A stretch of DNA of 64,000 nucleotides, from the NCBI GenBank assembly GCA_023397475.1, contig JAEWUD010000044.1, positions 84,488 through 148,487 of the forward strand, read 5' to 3'. A model generated the notes under the pieces. That model saw only the letters and a program-made list of their open reading frames with translations, ran no database searches and was not told the DNA's origin. Positions 25,281-34,224 of the stretch are shown piece by piece (the first letter of the stretch is position 1; the number at the start of each line of letters is the position of its first letter). The position numbers and the translations under genes were made by a program. The DNA is from Bacillota bacterium (GTDB taxonomy: Bacteria > Bacillota > Clostridia > Saccharofermentanales > Saccharofermentanaceae).

Positions 25281-26625
25281 GTACGGATTGATCGGACATC
25301 CTTTGGGGCACAGTCTGTCGCCGTATATTCATGAGAGAATCATGGAAGCGGCCGGCATTCGCGGCAGTTATCAGCTTCTGGACATAGCGCCGGAGGAAGT
25401 TTCGCGCGCGTTGCCGGGGCTTATGAGGGAATTTGCCGGGCTTAACGTAACGATCCCCCATAAGACAGCGGTCATCGAGCATTTATCTCGCCTTGATCCC
25501 AAGGCGGAGTTGTGCGGTGCCGTCAATACGATTTCTCACGGCGTCGGATACAATACGGATATCGATGGGTTTAGCGCCGCGGCTCCCTCACTTCAGAATA
25601 AACAGGTATTGATTCTCGGAGCCGGCGGGGTGTCGCGCATGATGGCGTTTGAGGCGGTTCGTCAGAACGCCGCGGTTGACATCTCCGTCAGGAACAGCGA
25701 GAAGGCGCACCGGTTGGCCTCTGAACTCCGATCCATGGGGGCGGAGCGCGTATCGGTGCTGTCCAATGACGACTTGAAGACCGCGGGTGATTACGATGTT
25801 CTTCTGAACGGAACTCCGCTGGGGATGTGGCCGTTTTGCGGGGAGATGCCTGTACCGCGCGAAAGATTGCACGCGGGGATGGAAGTTTTCGATACGGTGT
25901 ATAATCCCGCTGCGACGAAGCTTGTTCTTCACGCGAAGAAACAGGGAGCAAGAGCGGTCGGCGGACTCTCCATGCTTCTCGGGCAGGCGATTGCGGCCGA
26001 GCGCATCTGGCATCCGGAGGCGTTCATCGAAGACAAGATCGCGCAGGATATCCTGCCGGATCTGTCGAGAGAGCTCCTGAAGAGATCCCCCGTCAAATAT
26101 GTACTTACAGGCTTTATGGGCGCCGGGAAAACGTCCGTCGGAAAGATGACGGCAAAGCGTCTCGGAATTAAGTTGATCGATCTCGATGAGGAGATTGTCC
26201 GTCAAGTGGGTCTGCCCGTGCCGGATATTTTCGCGAGAGACGGGGAGGCCGGATTCCGCCGCTTGGAGGCGGAGGTTCTGGAAACGGTCCTCGCGCAGCC
26301 GGATTCGGCGATCGTAGCGTTGGGCGGAGGAGCGATTATTGAGGAACGCGTTCGGGAGACAATCCGTGCCAAGGATGCTCTGACGATATATCTTCACGCA
26401 TCGCTCGATCACTTATGGCTCAAGGTCGGGCAGGATGCGGGACGACCGATGATGAAGTTTCCGGAGGAAGAGGATTCGGCGCGATTTAGCCGGGTAGCCC
26501 GCCTCTATGAGACGCGGCTGCCGATTTATCGCAACTACTGTGATTATGAGCTCAACACCGAAAATGATTTCAGCGAGGCGACGACAGAATTGATCGACGC
26601 ACTCGGATATGGAGGGAAAATATGA
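25267..26625 (+). CDS. aroE-aroK: Fused shikimate dehydrogenase-shikimate kinase
   Basis: A 452-residue two-domain protein. Residues 1-270 are AroE (3-dehydroshikimate to shikimate, NADPH): GHPLGHSLSP near 10, NVTIPHK with the catalytic Lys near 60, and the NADP loop LGAGGVSRM near 118. Residues 278-452 are AroK (shikimate to shikimate 3-phosphate, ATP): P-loop GFMGAGKTS near 281, the shikimate-binding DLDEEI, and LGGGAII. The start at 25267 follows AAGGAGG inside the end of tyrA. The fusion joins two consecutive pathway steps. The downstream gene overlaps by ATGA. Confidence 0.95.
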   Translation: MSMTKYGLIGHPLGHSLSPYIHERIMEAAGIRGSYQLLDIAPEEVSRALPGLMREFAGLNVTIPHKTAVIEHLSRLDPKAELCGAVNTISHGVGYNTDIDGFSAAAPSLQNKQVLILGAGGVSRMMAFEAVRQNAAVDISVRNSEKAHRLASELRSMGAERVSVLSNDDLKTAGDYDVLLNGTPLGMWPFCGEMPVPRERLHAGMEVFDTVYNPAATKLVLHAKKQGARAVGGLSMLLGQAIAAERIWHPEAFIEDKIAQDILPDLSRELLKRSPVKYVLTGFMGAGKTSVGKMTAKRLGIKLIDLDEEIVRQVGLPVPDIFARDGEAGFRRLEAEVLETVLAQPDSAIVALGGGAIIEERVRETIRAKDALTIYLHASLDHLWLKVGQDAGRPMMKFPEEEDSARFSRVARLYETRLPIYRNYCDYELNTENDFSEATTELIDALGYGGKI

Positions 26626-27638
26626 TTCTAGTATTAAAGACCGGTGTCTCCCGCGAGAAGGTGGAGAATCTCTGTGCGTTTCTTCAGACGGCCTATGGCG
26701 TCCAGACCAATCCGATCTTCGGCTCGGAGAAGACGATTGTCGGACTCGTCGGAGATACCGCCCCGATTGAGATTGAGGCGATGGAGCTTCTCGATGAAGT
26801 CGAGCGCGTAATGAAGGTACAGGAGCCCTACAAGAGAGCGAACCGCAAGTTTCATCCCGACAATACGACGGTCAAGGTCGGCGACGCCGTGTTCGGCGGA
26901 GAGAGGATTGTCGTCTGCGCGGGACCCTGCTCAGTCGAATCCGAAGAGCAGCTGATCGGGATCGCGGAAAAGGTCGGCGCGACCGGCGCGCAGTTGTTGC
27001 GTGGCGGCGCTTTTAAGCCCCGCACTTCTCCGTACGCTTTCCAGGGGCTGAAGGCCGAAGGATTGATGTATCTGAAACGCGCGAAGATGAAGACGGGTCT
27101 GCCGGTCGTATCGGAGATCACGAACCCTTCCCAGCTCGAGCTGTTTATGGAATTCGTCGATGTCGTGCAGGTCGGTGCCCGCAATATGCAAAATTTCGAA
27201 CTTCTCAAAGAGCTCGGCCGCATATCGAAGCCGATCCTTCTGAAGCGCGGTTTCTCGAATTCCATCGAAGAGCTTCTGATGTCGGCCGAATATATTATGT
27301 CGGGCGGCAATACGCAGGTTATTCTCTGTGAGCGCGGAATCCGCACCTTCGAGACGGCAACACGCAACACCCTCGACATCAGCGCAGTTCCGATTCTTAA
27401 GGCGCGCACACATCTTCCTGTTGTCGTCGACCCGTCGCACGCCGGAGGCATGGCATGGCTGGTCGAGCCTCTGTCGAAGGCGGCTATTGCCGTAGGTGCT
27501 GACGGACTGATCATTGAGGTGCATAATGATCCTAAGCACGCGCTCTCCGACGGTCAGCAGTCGCTGACTCCGGAAGCCTTTGACGAAATCATGAAGCGTC
27601 TGCGTCCCGTCGCCGAGGCGGTCGGTCGCAGCATCTAA
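26622..27638 (+). CDS. aroF: 3-Deoxy-7-phosphoheptulonate (DAHP) synthase, type I-beta with FL domain
   Basis: A 338-residue enzyme that joins PEP and erythrose 4-phosphate, the first shikimate step. Residues 1-65 are the ferredoxin-like regulatory domain seen in the Thermotoga enzyme (MILVLKTGVSREKVENL). The TIM barrel follows with AGPCSVES near 95, LRGGAFKPRTSPYAFQG near 118, KRGFSN near 205 and VVDPSHAGG near 266, which includes metal and PEP ligands. ATGA overlap with aroE-aroK. The FL domain usually confers inhibition by Tyr or Phe, which would add enzyme-level control to the T-box. Confidence 0.96.
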   Translation: MILVLKTGVSREKVENLCAFLQTAYGVQTNPIFGSEKTIVGLVGDTAPIEIEAMELLDEVERVMKVQEPYKRANRKFHPDNTTVKVGDAVFGGERIVVCAGPCSVESEEQLIGIAEKVGATGAQLLRGGAFKPRTSPYAFQGLKAEGLMYLKRAKMKTGLPVVSEITNPSQLELFMEFVDVVQVGARNMQNFELLKELGRISKPILLKRGFSNSIEELLMSAEYIMSGGNTQVILCERGIRTFETATRNTLDISAVPILKARTHLPVVVDPSHAGGMAWLVEPLSKAAIAVGADGLIIEVHNDPKHALSDGQQSLTPEAFDEIMKRLRPVAEAVGRSI

Positions 27639-27648
27639 GGAGGAACTC

Positions 27649-28719
27649 ATGCCACAAATTATGGCCAACACCAATAACGGGAATTATCCGATCCATATCG
27701 GTTCCGGTTCACTCAATCGCCTCGGCGAGATCGCTTCCGCGACTGTCAAAGGCAGGAAGGCCTTTGTTGTCACGGATTCGAATGTCGCGGCACTGTATCT
27801 CGAGAAGGCTGTCCAATCGCTGTCTTCCGCCGGGTTTACCGTGGCCACTTGTACCGTACCCGCCGGAGAAGCCTCCAAATCCCAGCAAATCCTCTTCCTC
27901 CTCTACGATCAGCTGCATGAGGCCGCCATTACGCGCACGGATCTGGTCATTGCATTAGGCGGCGGTGTCGTCGGCGATCTGACGGGCTTCGCGGCGGCGA
28001 CATATCTTCGCGGCTGCCCGTTGATCCAGGTACCGACAACGCTGCTGTCCCAAGTCGATTCGTCGATCGGCGGCAAAACAGGCATCAACCTGCCGTTCGG
28101 CAAGAATCTCGTCGGGTCATTCTACCAGCCCAAGGCGGTCGTGATCGACCCGAGCGTACTTTCGACGTTACCTCGCGCTCGGATGGCCGAAGGCATGGCG
28201 GAGGTCATCAAGTATGGACTCATTCGCGACGAGTTGCTTTTCGCGTCTATCGAACGCAAGACCTTCGATCTTGAGTGGATCCTGGAGCGTTGCATTCGTA
28301 TCAAGACGACCGTTGTGCAGAACGACGAGTACGATACCGGCGAGCGCATGCTGTTGAATTACGGCCACACCCTCGGACACGCGGTCGAGAAATTGACCGG
28401 GTACAGTGAGGTTTCCCATGGCGAAGCGGTCGCGATCGGTATGGTTGTCGCGGCGACCATCGGAGAGAACGCCGGCATCACACCTGCAGGCACAGCGGAT
28501 CGTATACGCACCGTACTCGGCAATTGGCAGCTGCCGACGTCGACGGATCTTCCGGCAGACGAGCTTTTCCGGACGATGCTCTCGGATAAGAAGAAGTTGA
28601 CCGGCAAGATTTATTATGTCCTCCTGCGCCGCATCGGCGAAGCGGCGACCGTCCCCATGTCTTCCGAGGAGCTGAAATCAGCGCTCGAAAAGGCTGTCGC
28701 CACAAAATCCAACGGATGA
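27649..28719 (+). CDS. aroB: 3-Dehydroquinate synthase
   Basis: A 356-residue NAD+-dependent enzyme making 3-dehydroquinate from DAHP. Visible motifs are AGEASKS near residue 65, ALGGGVVGDLTGFAAATYLRG near 102 (NAD loop), PTTLLSQVDSSIGGKTGINL near 128, and the zinc ligands in EVIKYG near 184 and NYGHTLGHAVE (His) near 243, with HGEAVAIGM near 258. AAGGAGG precedes the start, 11 bases after aroF. Length is standard. Confidence 0.97.
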   Translation: MPQIMANTNNGNYPIHIGSGSLNRLGEIASATVKGRKAFVVTDSNVAALYLEKAVQSLSSAGFTVATCTVPAGEASKSQQILFLLYDQLHEAAITRTDLVIALGGGVVGDLTGFAAATYLRGCPLIQVPTTLLSQVDSSIGGKTGINLPFGKNLVGSFYQPKAVVIDPSVLSTLPRARMAEGMAEVIKYGLIRDELLFASIERKTFDLEWILERCIRIKTTVVQNDEYDTGERMLLNYGHTLGHAVEKLTGYSEVSHGEAVAIGMVVAATIGENAGITPAGTADRIRTVLGNWQLPTSTDLPADELFRTMLSDKKKLTGKIYYVLLRRIGEAATVPMSSEELKSALEKAVATKSNG

Positions 28720-28733
28720 CAAGAGAGGTAGCA

Positions 28734-29990
28734 ATGACCGCAACACAGATTCAGGTTCAACCGTCCGGACTCGTCGGAACACCGAGAATACCGCTCTCCA
28801 AAAGCCTGTTACACCGCGCGCAGATCTGTGCGTACCTGGCGGGTGACCCGTCGCTCGCCGATCTTGGAGACGGTCCGATGTCTGTCGACATCCGGGCGAC
28901 GGGCGATTGTCTTGCGAAGCTTTTCGCGTCAAATGTCGCGGAAGGCGAGTGTGTCCTCGATTGCCATGAGTCGGGCTCGACCTTGCGGTTTCTGGTCCCT
29001 CTCGCGGCAGCGCTCGGACGTCAATCCCGCTTTGTCGGCGAAGGTCGGCTGCCCTTTCGGCCGCTCGATGAATACGCCGGACTGTTCTGCGGACGCGGCG
29101 TCACTTTGCGATATCTGAAGGATGGACAATTCCTTCCTCTGATCCTGTCAGGGAAGCTCACACCCGGCACGTTTCGCCTGCCGGGCAACGTAAGTTCACA
29201 ATACATCACCGGATTGATGATGGCATTGCCGCTCCTTTCCGGGGATTCTGAGATTGTTCTGACCACGCGTCTTGAATCGGAGCCTTATGTCCGACTGACA
29301 ATGTCGGTGATGCACGAATTCGGCGTCAAGGTAGAACGAACGCCGGAGGGTTATAATGTTCCCGGCAATCAGACCTATCAGCGCTCGACGCCCTATTCCT
29401 CCGAAATCGACTTCTCGCAGGCGGCTTTCTGGCTCGTCGCCCAATATCTCGGTCATGATGTCCGCATTCCCGGTCTTCCGGAAGAGTCGAAGCAAGGAGA
29501 TTCCGCGATTCGCACGATTCTTGCGGATCTCGCCGCCCGGCGTCGAGCGGTTGCGAGCGGTGGCGGCATCGATCAAGTATACCTTGTCGACGCTTCCCAG
29601 ATCCCGGATCTCATTCCCGTTCTGTCGATCGCGTGCGCGGCGACGCCCGGAACCGTTCGCATCATCAACGCCGGGAGACTGCGCATCAAAGAGTGCGACC
29701 GATTGATGGCTACGGAGAAGATGCTCGCTTGCTTCGGGATCGCGGTGGAGTCAACAGAAGACGAAATCGTGATTCGCGGCGTCGAACATGACGGCGCGCT
29801 GTTTCGTTCGACGGAGATCGAAGCTTACAACGACCATCGTATGGTGATGGCCGCGGCAATCGCGGCCACGCGGGCCGACGGCCCCGTGATCATCCGTGAC
29901 GCACACGCTGTCGCCAAGTCCTACCCGGATTTCTTCCTGGAATTTCGCAGTATCGGAGGTATCGCAGATGAGCTCAATGTGGGGAAGTAA
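28734..29990 (+). CDS. aroA: 3-Phosphoshikimate 1-carboxyvinyltransferase (EPSP synthase)
   Basis: A 418-residue enzyme transferring enolpyruvyl from PEP to shikimate 3-phosphate. Motifs are IPLSKSLLHRAQI near residue 20 (PEP/S3P Lys and Arg), ESGSTLRFLVP near 80 where other EPSP synthases have NAGT, GNVSSQYITGLMMALP near 150, RLRIKECDR near 320 and NDHRMVMAAAI near 365. The ESGST form is typical of many Bacillota. The ATG at 28734 follows AGAGAGG. An ATG at 28716 overlapping the aroB stop is an alternative adding six residues. Confidence 0.94.
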   Translation: MTATQIQVQPSGLVGTPRIPLSKSLLHRAQICAYLAGDPSLADLGDGPMSVDIRATGDCLAKLFASNVAEGECVLDCHESGSTLRFLVPLAAALGRQSRFVGEGRLPFRPLDEYAGLFCGRGVTLRYLKDGQFLPLILSGKLTPGTFRLPGNVSSQYITGLMMALPLLSGDSEIVLTTRLESEPYVRLTMSVMHEFGVKVERTPEGYNVPGNQTYQRSTPYSSEIDFSQAAFWLVAQYLGHDVRIPGLPEESKQGDSAIRTILADLAARRRAVASGGGIDQVYLVDASQIPDLIPVLSIACAATPGTVRIINAGRLRIKECDRLMATEKMLACFGIAVESTEDEIVIRGVEHDGALFRSTEIEAYNDHRMVMAAAIAATRADGPVIIRDAHAVAKSYPDFFLEFRSIGGIADELNVGK

Positions 29991-31032
29991 CATACGGATC
30001 AGCCTGTTCGGAGAGTCGCACGGCAACGGAATCGGCGTCGTCATTGACGGACTTCCTTCGGGAGAATTCATCGATCTCGAGCAGGTCACGCGTCATATGC
30101 AGCGTCGCATGCCGGGTGGTAAGGCCTGGGCAACTTCGCGAAAAGAAGCGGACGCATTCGAAATTCTGTCAGGTTTCTACCGCGAGAAGACGACGGGAAC
30201 GCCGCTTTGCGCGATCATTCGCAACACGGATACCCATTCGAAAGACTACGACAAACTCGCGACACTACCCCGCCCGGGGCACGCGGACTTAACCGGATTT
30301 GCCCGCTATAACGGTGCGAACGATCCGCGCGGAGGCGGTCATTTCTCGGGACGCATTATGGCGCCTTTGACCTTCGCCGGCGCGGTCGCCGCCCAGATTC
30401 TGGAGCGCCGGGGAATCCTTGTTCGCGGACATATCTATGAGATCGCAGGCATCTCCGATACGCCCTATGACCCGATGACAATCCCCGAATCGGTTGCCGG
30501 CAAAGAATTTCCGGTACTCTCGGACGAAGCCGGAGACAAGATGCAGGAGGCGATTCTGCAGGCCAAGATGTCCCTCGACTCGGTCGGCGGTATCGTCGAG
30601 TGCTTGGCCGCGGGTTTTCCCGCGGGAATCGGCAGCCCGATATTCGGCGGCATCGAGAGCCGGATGGGCTCGATCCTCCTCGGAATTCCCGCCATGAAGG
30701 GCGTCGAGTTCGGTCGCGGCTTCGGGGTCGCGAGGGCCAACGGATCGACGAACAACGACTCCCCGCGTGTTACGGACAAAGGGATACGGATGCAGAGCAA
30801 TAACGGCGGCGGCATTGACGGCGGCATCTCGAACGGAATGCCGATCCTTGTGCGCTGCGCATTCAAGCCGACACCGTCGATCGCTCGCGAGCAGGATACC
30901 ATTAACCTCGAGACGATGCAGAATGAGAAGCTCTCAATCACCGGGCGTCATGACCCGTGCATCGTTCCGAGAGCGGTGCCGGTTGTCGAGAGCGCATGCG
31001 CCATCGCACTATTGGATCTGATGGAGGAATGA
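29968..31032 (+). CDS. aroC: Chorismate synthase
   Basis: A 354-residue FMN-dependent enzyme eliminating phosphate from EPSP to give chorismate. Signature segments are ISLFGESHGNGIGVVIDGLP at the start, RRMPGG near 48, ARYNGANDPRGGGHFSGR near 115 and GGGIDGGISNGMPI near 275. GGAGG is eight bases before the ATG at 29968, which lies inside the end of aroA (23-base overlap). Catalysis needs reduced FMN, supplied by a separate reductase in monofunctional bacterial forms. Confidence 0.96.
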   Translation: MSSMWGSNIRISLFGESHGNGIGVVIDGLPSGEFIDLEQVTRHMQRRMPGGKAWATSRKEADAFEILSGFYREKTTGTPLCAIIRNTDTHSKDYDKLATLPRPGHADLTGFARYNGANDPRGGGHFSGRIMAPLTFAGAVAAQILERRGILVRGHIYEIAGISDTPYDPMTIPESVAGKEFPVLSDEAGDKMQEAILQAKMSLDSVGGIVECLAAGFPAGIGSPIFGGIESRMGSILLGIPAMKGVEFGRGFGVARANGSTNNDSPRVTDKGIRMQSNNGGGIDGGISNGMPILVRCAFKPTPSIAREQDTINLETMQNEKLSITGRHDPCIVPRAVPVVESACAIALLDLMEE

Positions 31033-31034
31033 GT

Positions 31035-32669
31035 ATGACCAAGAAGACCAACGTTCCCAAGATTCTTCTCATCAACGGTCCGAATCTCAACATGCTCGGC
31101 AAGCGCAGCAAAGAACACTACGGCAGCTTCACGCTGGCGCAGGTCCAGAGTGCTTTCTCCACCAAAGCCGCCGCCCTTGGCGTAGAGCCGGTTTTCTTTC
31201 AGTCCAACGGAGAAGGAGAAATCGTGACGGCGATCCACGAGGCGATGCAATACGCCGCCGGTATCGTCATCAACGCCGGCGCCTATACCCACTACAGCTA
31301 CGCGATATTCGACGCACTCCTGCTGTGCGGACTCCCCGTCATGGAAGTGCATATCTCCAACGTCCATAAACGCGAACCCTTCCGCAGCATATCGGTCATC
31401 CAGCCTGCGTGCGTCGGGCAGATCTACGGACTCGGCCTCGAGAGCTATCTCGTCGGGTTGGAGAAACTGGTTCGCGAGCATATACTCGTGAAGGACCGGA
31501 AGGAGACAGCACCGCAAGCCGACGCCGCAACCAAGGAACATCTGTCCGAACTTCGCGCGAAAATCAGCGAAGTTGACACCGAGCTGATGAAGATATTCAA
31601 CCGCCGAATGGATCTGGCGGAAGCCATCGCCATCTCGAAAATGAATACACGAACAAACGTCTACGATGCCCGTCGTGAGGCGGAGGTCTCGGACCTGGCC
31701 AAGCAACAGGCCGGGGAAGAGATGGCATCGCGAGTCGAAGCCTTGATGAAGACGATGATGCGCATTTCGCGCGAAAAACAATACGACCTTCTCATGCGCG
31801 GCGATACGAACTGGAGAATCGGGCGGGAGCTTGCAGCGGCAGGCACATCGTTGGATTTTGTCCGAAAGGTCGCGTACGGCGGGACGATCGGTTCCTATTC
31901 CGAACAGGCGGCGACAAAGCTTTTCCCGGAGGCCGAGAAGTCGGCGACGTTCTCCTTTGCCGAAGCTTGCGATCGCGTGCTCTCGGGCGCGGCGGATGTC
32001 GCTGTCCTGCCCGTCGAGAATACGACCGCCGGATCGGTGGACACCGTTTACGAGCTGCTGCAGAAGAAGAGTCTCTATATCGTTCGAGCGACCTCGATCG
32101 AAGTCCGCCACAAACTCGCGGTACTTCCCGGGACGCGACTCACCGATATCCGGCGTGTCGCAAGCCACGCGCAGGGATTGTCGCAATGCTCCGAGATGAT
32201 CTATAAGAGCGGTTGGGAGCCGGTCACGGTGGAAAACACCGCATTTGCCGCCGAACAGGTCGCCACGGGAAAAGATCCGCAGCTCGCTGCGATCTCCTCC
32301 GAAGAGGCGGCGCTGCGCAACGGGCTCGAGATCCTTCCGATCGAGATCCGCAACGAGTCGCAGAATCATACGCGCTTTGTCGCTGTGACCCGAGAGCCTG
32401 TCATCACACCGGACGCCGATCGAATCAGCACCTTGATGCACCTGCCGCACCGGAGCGGTGCCTTGGTCTCGGCCCTGGAAGTGTTTGCCGACCGAGGCCT
32501 CAATCTGTCGTCGATCCTCTCGCGTCCGATACCCGACACGCCCGGCGAATACGCTTTCTTCCTCGACTTCATCTGCCCCGCGATGGGGCAGCAGGCATTG
32601 TTATCGCTCTATCAACTGTCGATGGAGATGCCGTATGTGAAGGTCCTCGGCTGGTATCAAGAAGAATAA
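31035..32669 (+). CDS. aroQ-pheA: Trifunctional 3-dehydroquinase / chorismate mutase / prephenate dehydratase with ACT domain
   Basis: A 544-residue fusion. Residues 5-150 are a type II dehydroquinase: LINGPNLNMLGKR, HYGSFTL, INAGAYTHYSYA, VMEVHISN. Residues 165-255 are an AroQ-class chorismate mutase helix bundle (ELRAKISEVDTELMKIFNRR). Residues 278-455 are prephenate dehydratase (VAYGGTIGSYSEQAA, VLPVENTTAGSV, HTRFVAVT). Residues 461-544 are an ACT domain for Phe feedback (HRSGALVSALEVFADRGLNL). GGAGG is seven bases before the ATG at 31035; an ATG at 31029 is too close to it. CM-PDT fusions are common, but the added N-terminal dehydroquinase is not a usual arrangement. It closes the operon. 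Confidence 0.93.
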   Translation: MTKKTNVPKILLINGPNLNMLGKRSKEHYGSFTLAQVQSAFSTKAAALGVEPVFFQSNGEGEIVTAIHEAMQYAAGIVINAGAYTHYSYAIFDALLLCGLPVMEVHISNVHKREPFRSISVIQPACVGQIYGLGLESYLVGLEKLVREHILVKDRKETAPQADAATKEHLSELRAKISEVDTELMKIFNRRMDLAEAIAISKMNTRTNVYDARREAEVSDLAKQQAGEEMASRVEALMKTMMRISREKQYDLLMRGDTNWRIGRELAAAGTSLDFVRKVAYGGTIGSYSEQAATKLFPEAEKSATFSFAEACDRVLSGAADVAVLPVENTTAGSVDTVYELLQKKSLYIVRATSIEVRHKLAVLPGTRLTDIRRVASHAQGLSQCSEMIYKSGWEPVTVENTAFAAEQVATGKDPQLAAISSEEAALRNGLEILPIEIRNESQNHTRFVAVTREPVITPDADRISTLMHLPHRSGALVSALEVFADRGLNLSSILSRPIPDTPGEYAFFLDFICPAMGQQALLSLYQLSMEMPYVKVLGWYQEE

Positions 32670-33081
32670 ATGCGAGCCACCCCTGAAAGATTAACTTTTT
32701 AAGATAATGCGTAATCGGTGATCGACCACGTCCTCCTCCGCAGTGCGAAGTACGAGGACTAGGGAGCGAGACATATATGAGCCATCCCTTTAAGACAAGT
32801 TTAAGTTTTGCGCAAGACTCCGGTGAGGTGTGTGCGTCATACTGAGCGAGGAAGATCAGCCGGCGGCAGACATACCCTCTCTGCCGATGCCTTGTTCCCC
32901 GACGATGCGCATGCGACCAAACGGCCCTCCCCCCGACGCATGACCGGCTTCATTCCATTACATCCTATAAATTCGACGACGTGCCCTTTGTGGCGCTCGT
33001 CGAGTTTTTATATTATAATATCGTAAGTATATTTTAGCCGTTAGGATGGCAATTTTGCCGCAAGGTTATGAAGGAGCGCAT
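32670..33081. other. Intergenic stretch between the aro operon and sppA
   Basis: No gene was recognised. GTCCTC and GAGGAC (about 32729-32758) could pair as a weak hairpin, and a terminator sits at 32973-33010. TATAAT at 33014-33019 is a plausible -10 for sppA without a good -35. An unannotated small RNA between 32690 and 33010 cannot be excluded. Confidence 0.4.
32973..33010 (+). terminator. Terminator before sppA
   Basis: TCGACGA pairs with TCGTCGA around an inner GCC/GGC stem, followed by T5. Confidence 0.75.
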
Positions 33082-34140
33082 ATGTCACAAAACGTTTCAA
33101 ACCCCTATCCTTATTCGCAGCAACCCCGCGTGATAAAGAAGATGCCCGGCTGGGGAATTGCCCTGATCATTGTATCTCTCGTTCTGTTTTTTATCGGCGC
33201 GCCGATCGCATTTCTATTCGGAAGCCTATTCGGCTCTGTCTCCGCGATGTCTTCGTCGGCTTCGACATCTCAGATGCCGACGGCGGTCTCCGCGGGAGCG
33301 GACGGATACGTCGCCGTTCTTCATATCGAGGGAACAATCTCGAGTGCATCCGGTTCCGGCGGAATGTTTGCCGAAGGTTTGAGTTATGATCAGGAGTATC
33401 TTCTGAATACAGTATCCATGTTGACGGATTCGAATAATAATCGAGGAATCCTCCTCTTCATCGATTCTCCCGGAGGAGAAGTGTACGCGACAGATGAGCT
33501 GTACCTTGCCTTGATGGATTACAAGGAGGAGACCGGTCGACCGATTTATGCGTATTGCGCCAGCATGGCAGCTTCCGGAGGCTATTATCTCGCTTGTGCA
33601 GCGGATGAGATTTATATCAACCGCAACGGGATGACGGGTTCGATCGGTGTCACCGCCGGCACGATGATTGACATCTCCGGCTTCCTTGAAGAGCAGGGCA
33701 TCGAGACGACATCAATTTATGTCGGGAAGAATAAGACGATGGGAAGCTACTTCGAAGAATTTACCGATGAGCAGAAAGAGATCTATATCAGCGTTCTCGA
33801 AGAGACCTACGATCAATTTGTCGGAATTGTTGCAAAGAGCCGCGGCATGTCTGTCGATGAGGTGACGGTTCTCGCCGACGGCCGGATCTATTCTCCCAAA
33901 CAGGCACTCGCAAGTGATCTTGTCGACGACATTCTGACCTATGAAGAGGCGCAGGTGGCGGTTCGCGAGTCGATGGGTCTTTCTGACAAAGCTAGTTTTG
34001 TTGATTTTGAATCACTTTCGGATGTCGGATTATCGTCTCTCTTTGGTGCGATTGCTTCGCTAAACCGCACAGATCTTGATTCGTATCTCTCTCATCTGGA
34101 TATTCCGGTGGAAGGTCCCGCTTATTATTATCCCGGTTGA
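33082..34140 (+). CDS. sppA: Signal peptide peptidase SppA (S49 family)
   Basis: A 352-residue membrane-anchored serine protease that degrades leftover signal peptides. One N-terminal transmembrane helix lies at about residues 25-50 and a Ser/Ala/Met-rich linker follows. The S49 domain has FIDSPGGEVYATDEL near 130, CASMAASGGYYLACAADEIY with the nucleophile Ser near 166, and the catalytic Lys in GKNKTMGSYFEEFT near 217. Length is typical of Gram-positive SppA. AAGGAG precedes the ATG. It heads a group with two CPBP proteases. Confidence 0.94.
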   Translation: MSQNVSNPYPYSQQPRVIKKMPGWGIALIIVSLVLFFIGAPIAFLFGSLFGSVSAMSSSASTSQMPTAVSAGADGYVAVLHIEGTISSASGSGGMFAEGLSYDQEYLLNTVSMLTDSNNNRGILLFIDSPGGEVYATDELYLALMDYKEETGRPIYAYCASMAASGGYYLACAADEIYINRNGMTGSIGVTAGTMIDISGFLEEQGIETTSIYVGKNKTMGSYFEEFTDEQKEIYISVLEETYDQFVGIVAKSRGMSVDEVTVLADGRIYSPKQALASDLVDDILTYEEAQVAVRESMGLSDKASFVDFESLSDVGLSSLFGAIASLNRTDLDSYLSHLDIPVEGPAYYYPG

Positions 34141-34157
34141 TCCGGGTGTTCTTGTTG

Positions 34158-34187
34158 TTATCACGGCTGATCTGACACATGTATAAT
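34158..34187 (+). promoter_or_regulatory. Predicted promoter upstream of the CPBP pair
   Basis: TTATCA (34158-34163), an 18-base spacer and consensus TATAAT (34182-34187). The gene start is 38 bases downstream. Confidence 0.55.
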
Positions 34188-34224
34188 GGCTTTTATCTGA
34201 CTTGAATATTCTTGGAGGAATACC

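Noticed and set aside
30948..32450. 500-codon minus-strand frame opposite aroC and aroQ-pheA
   Set aside because: It is a shadow of two well-conserved plus-strand genes, without a ribosome site or family motifs. Similar shadows opposite paaK, glmU and the sulfhydrylase gene were dropped for the same reason.
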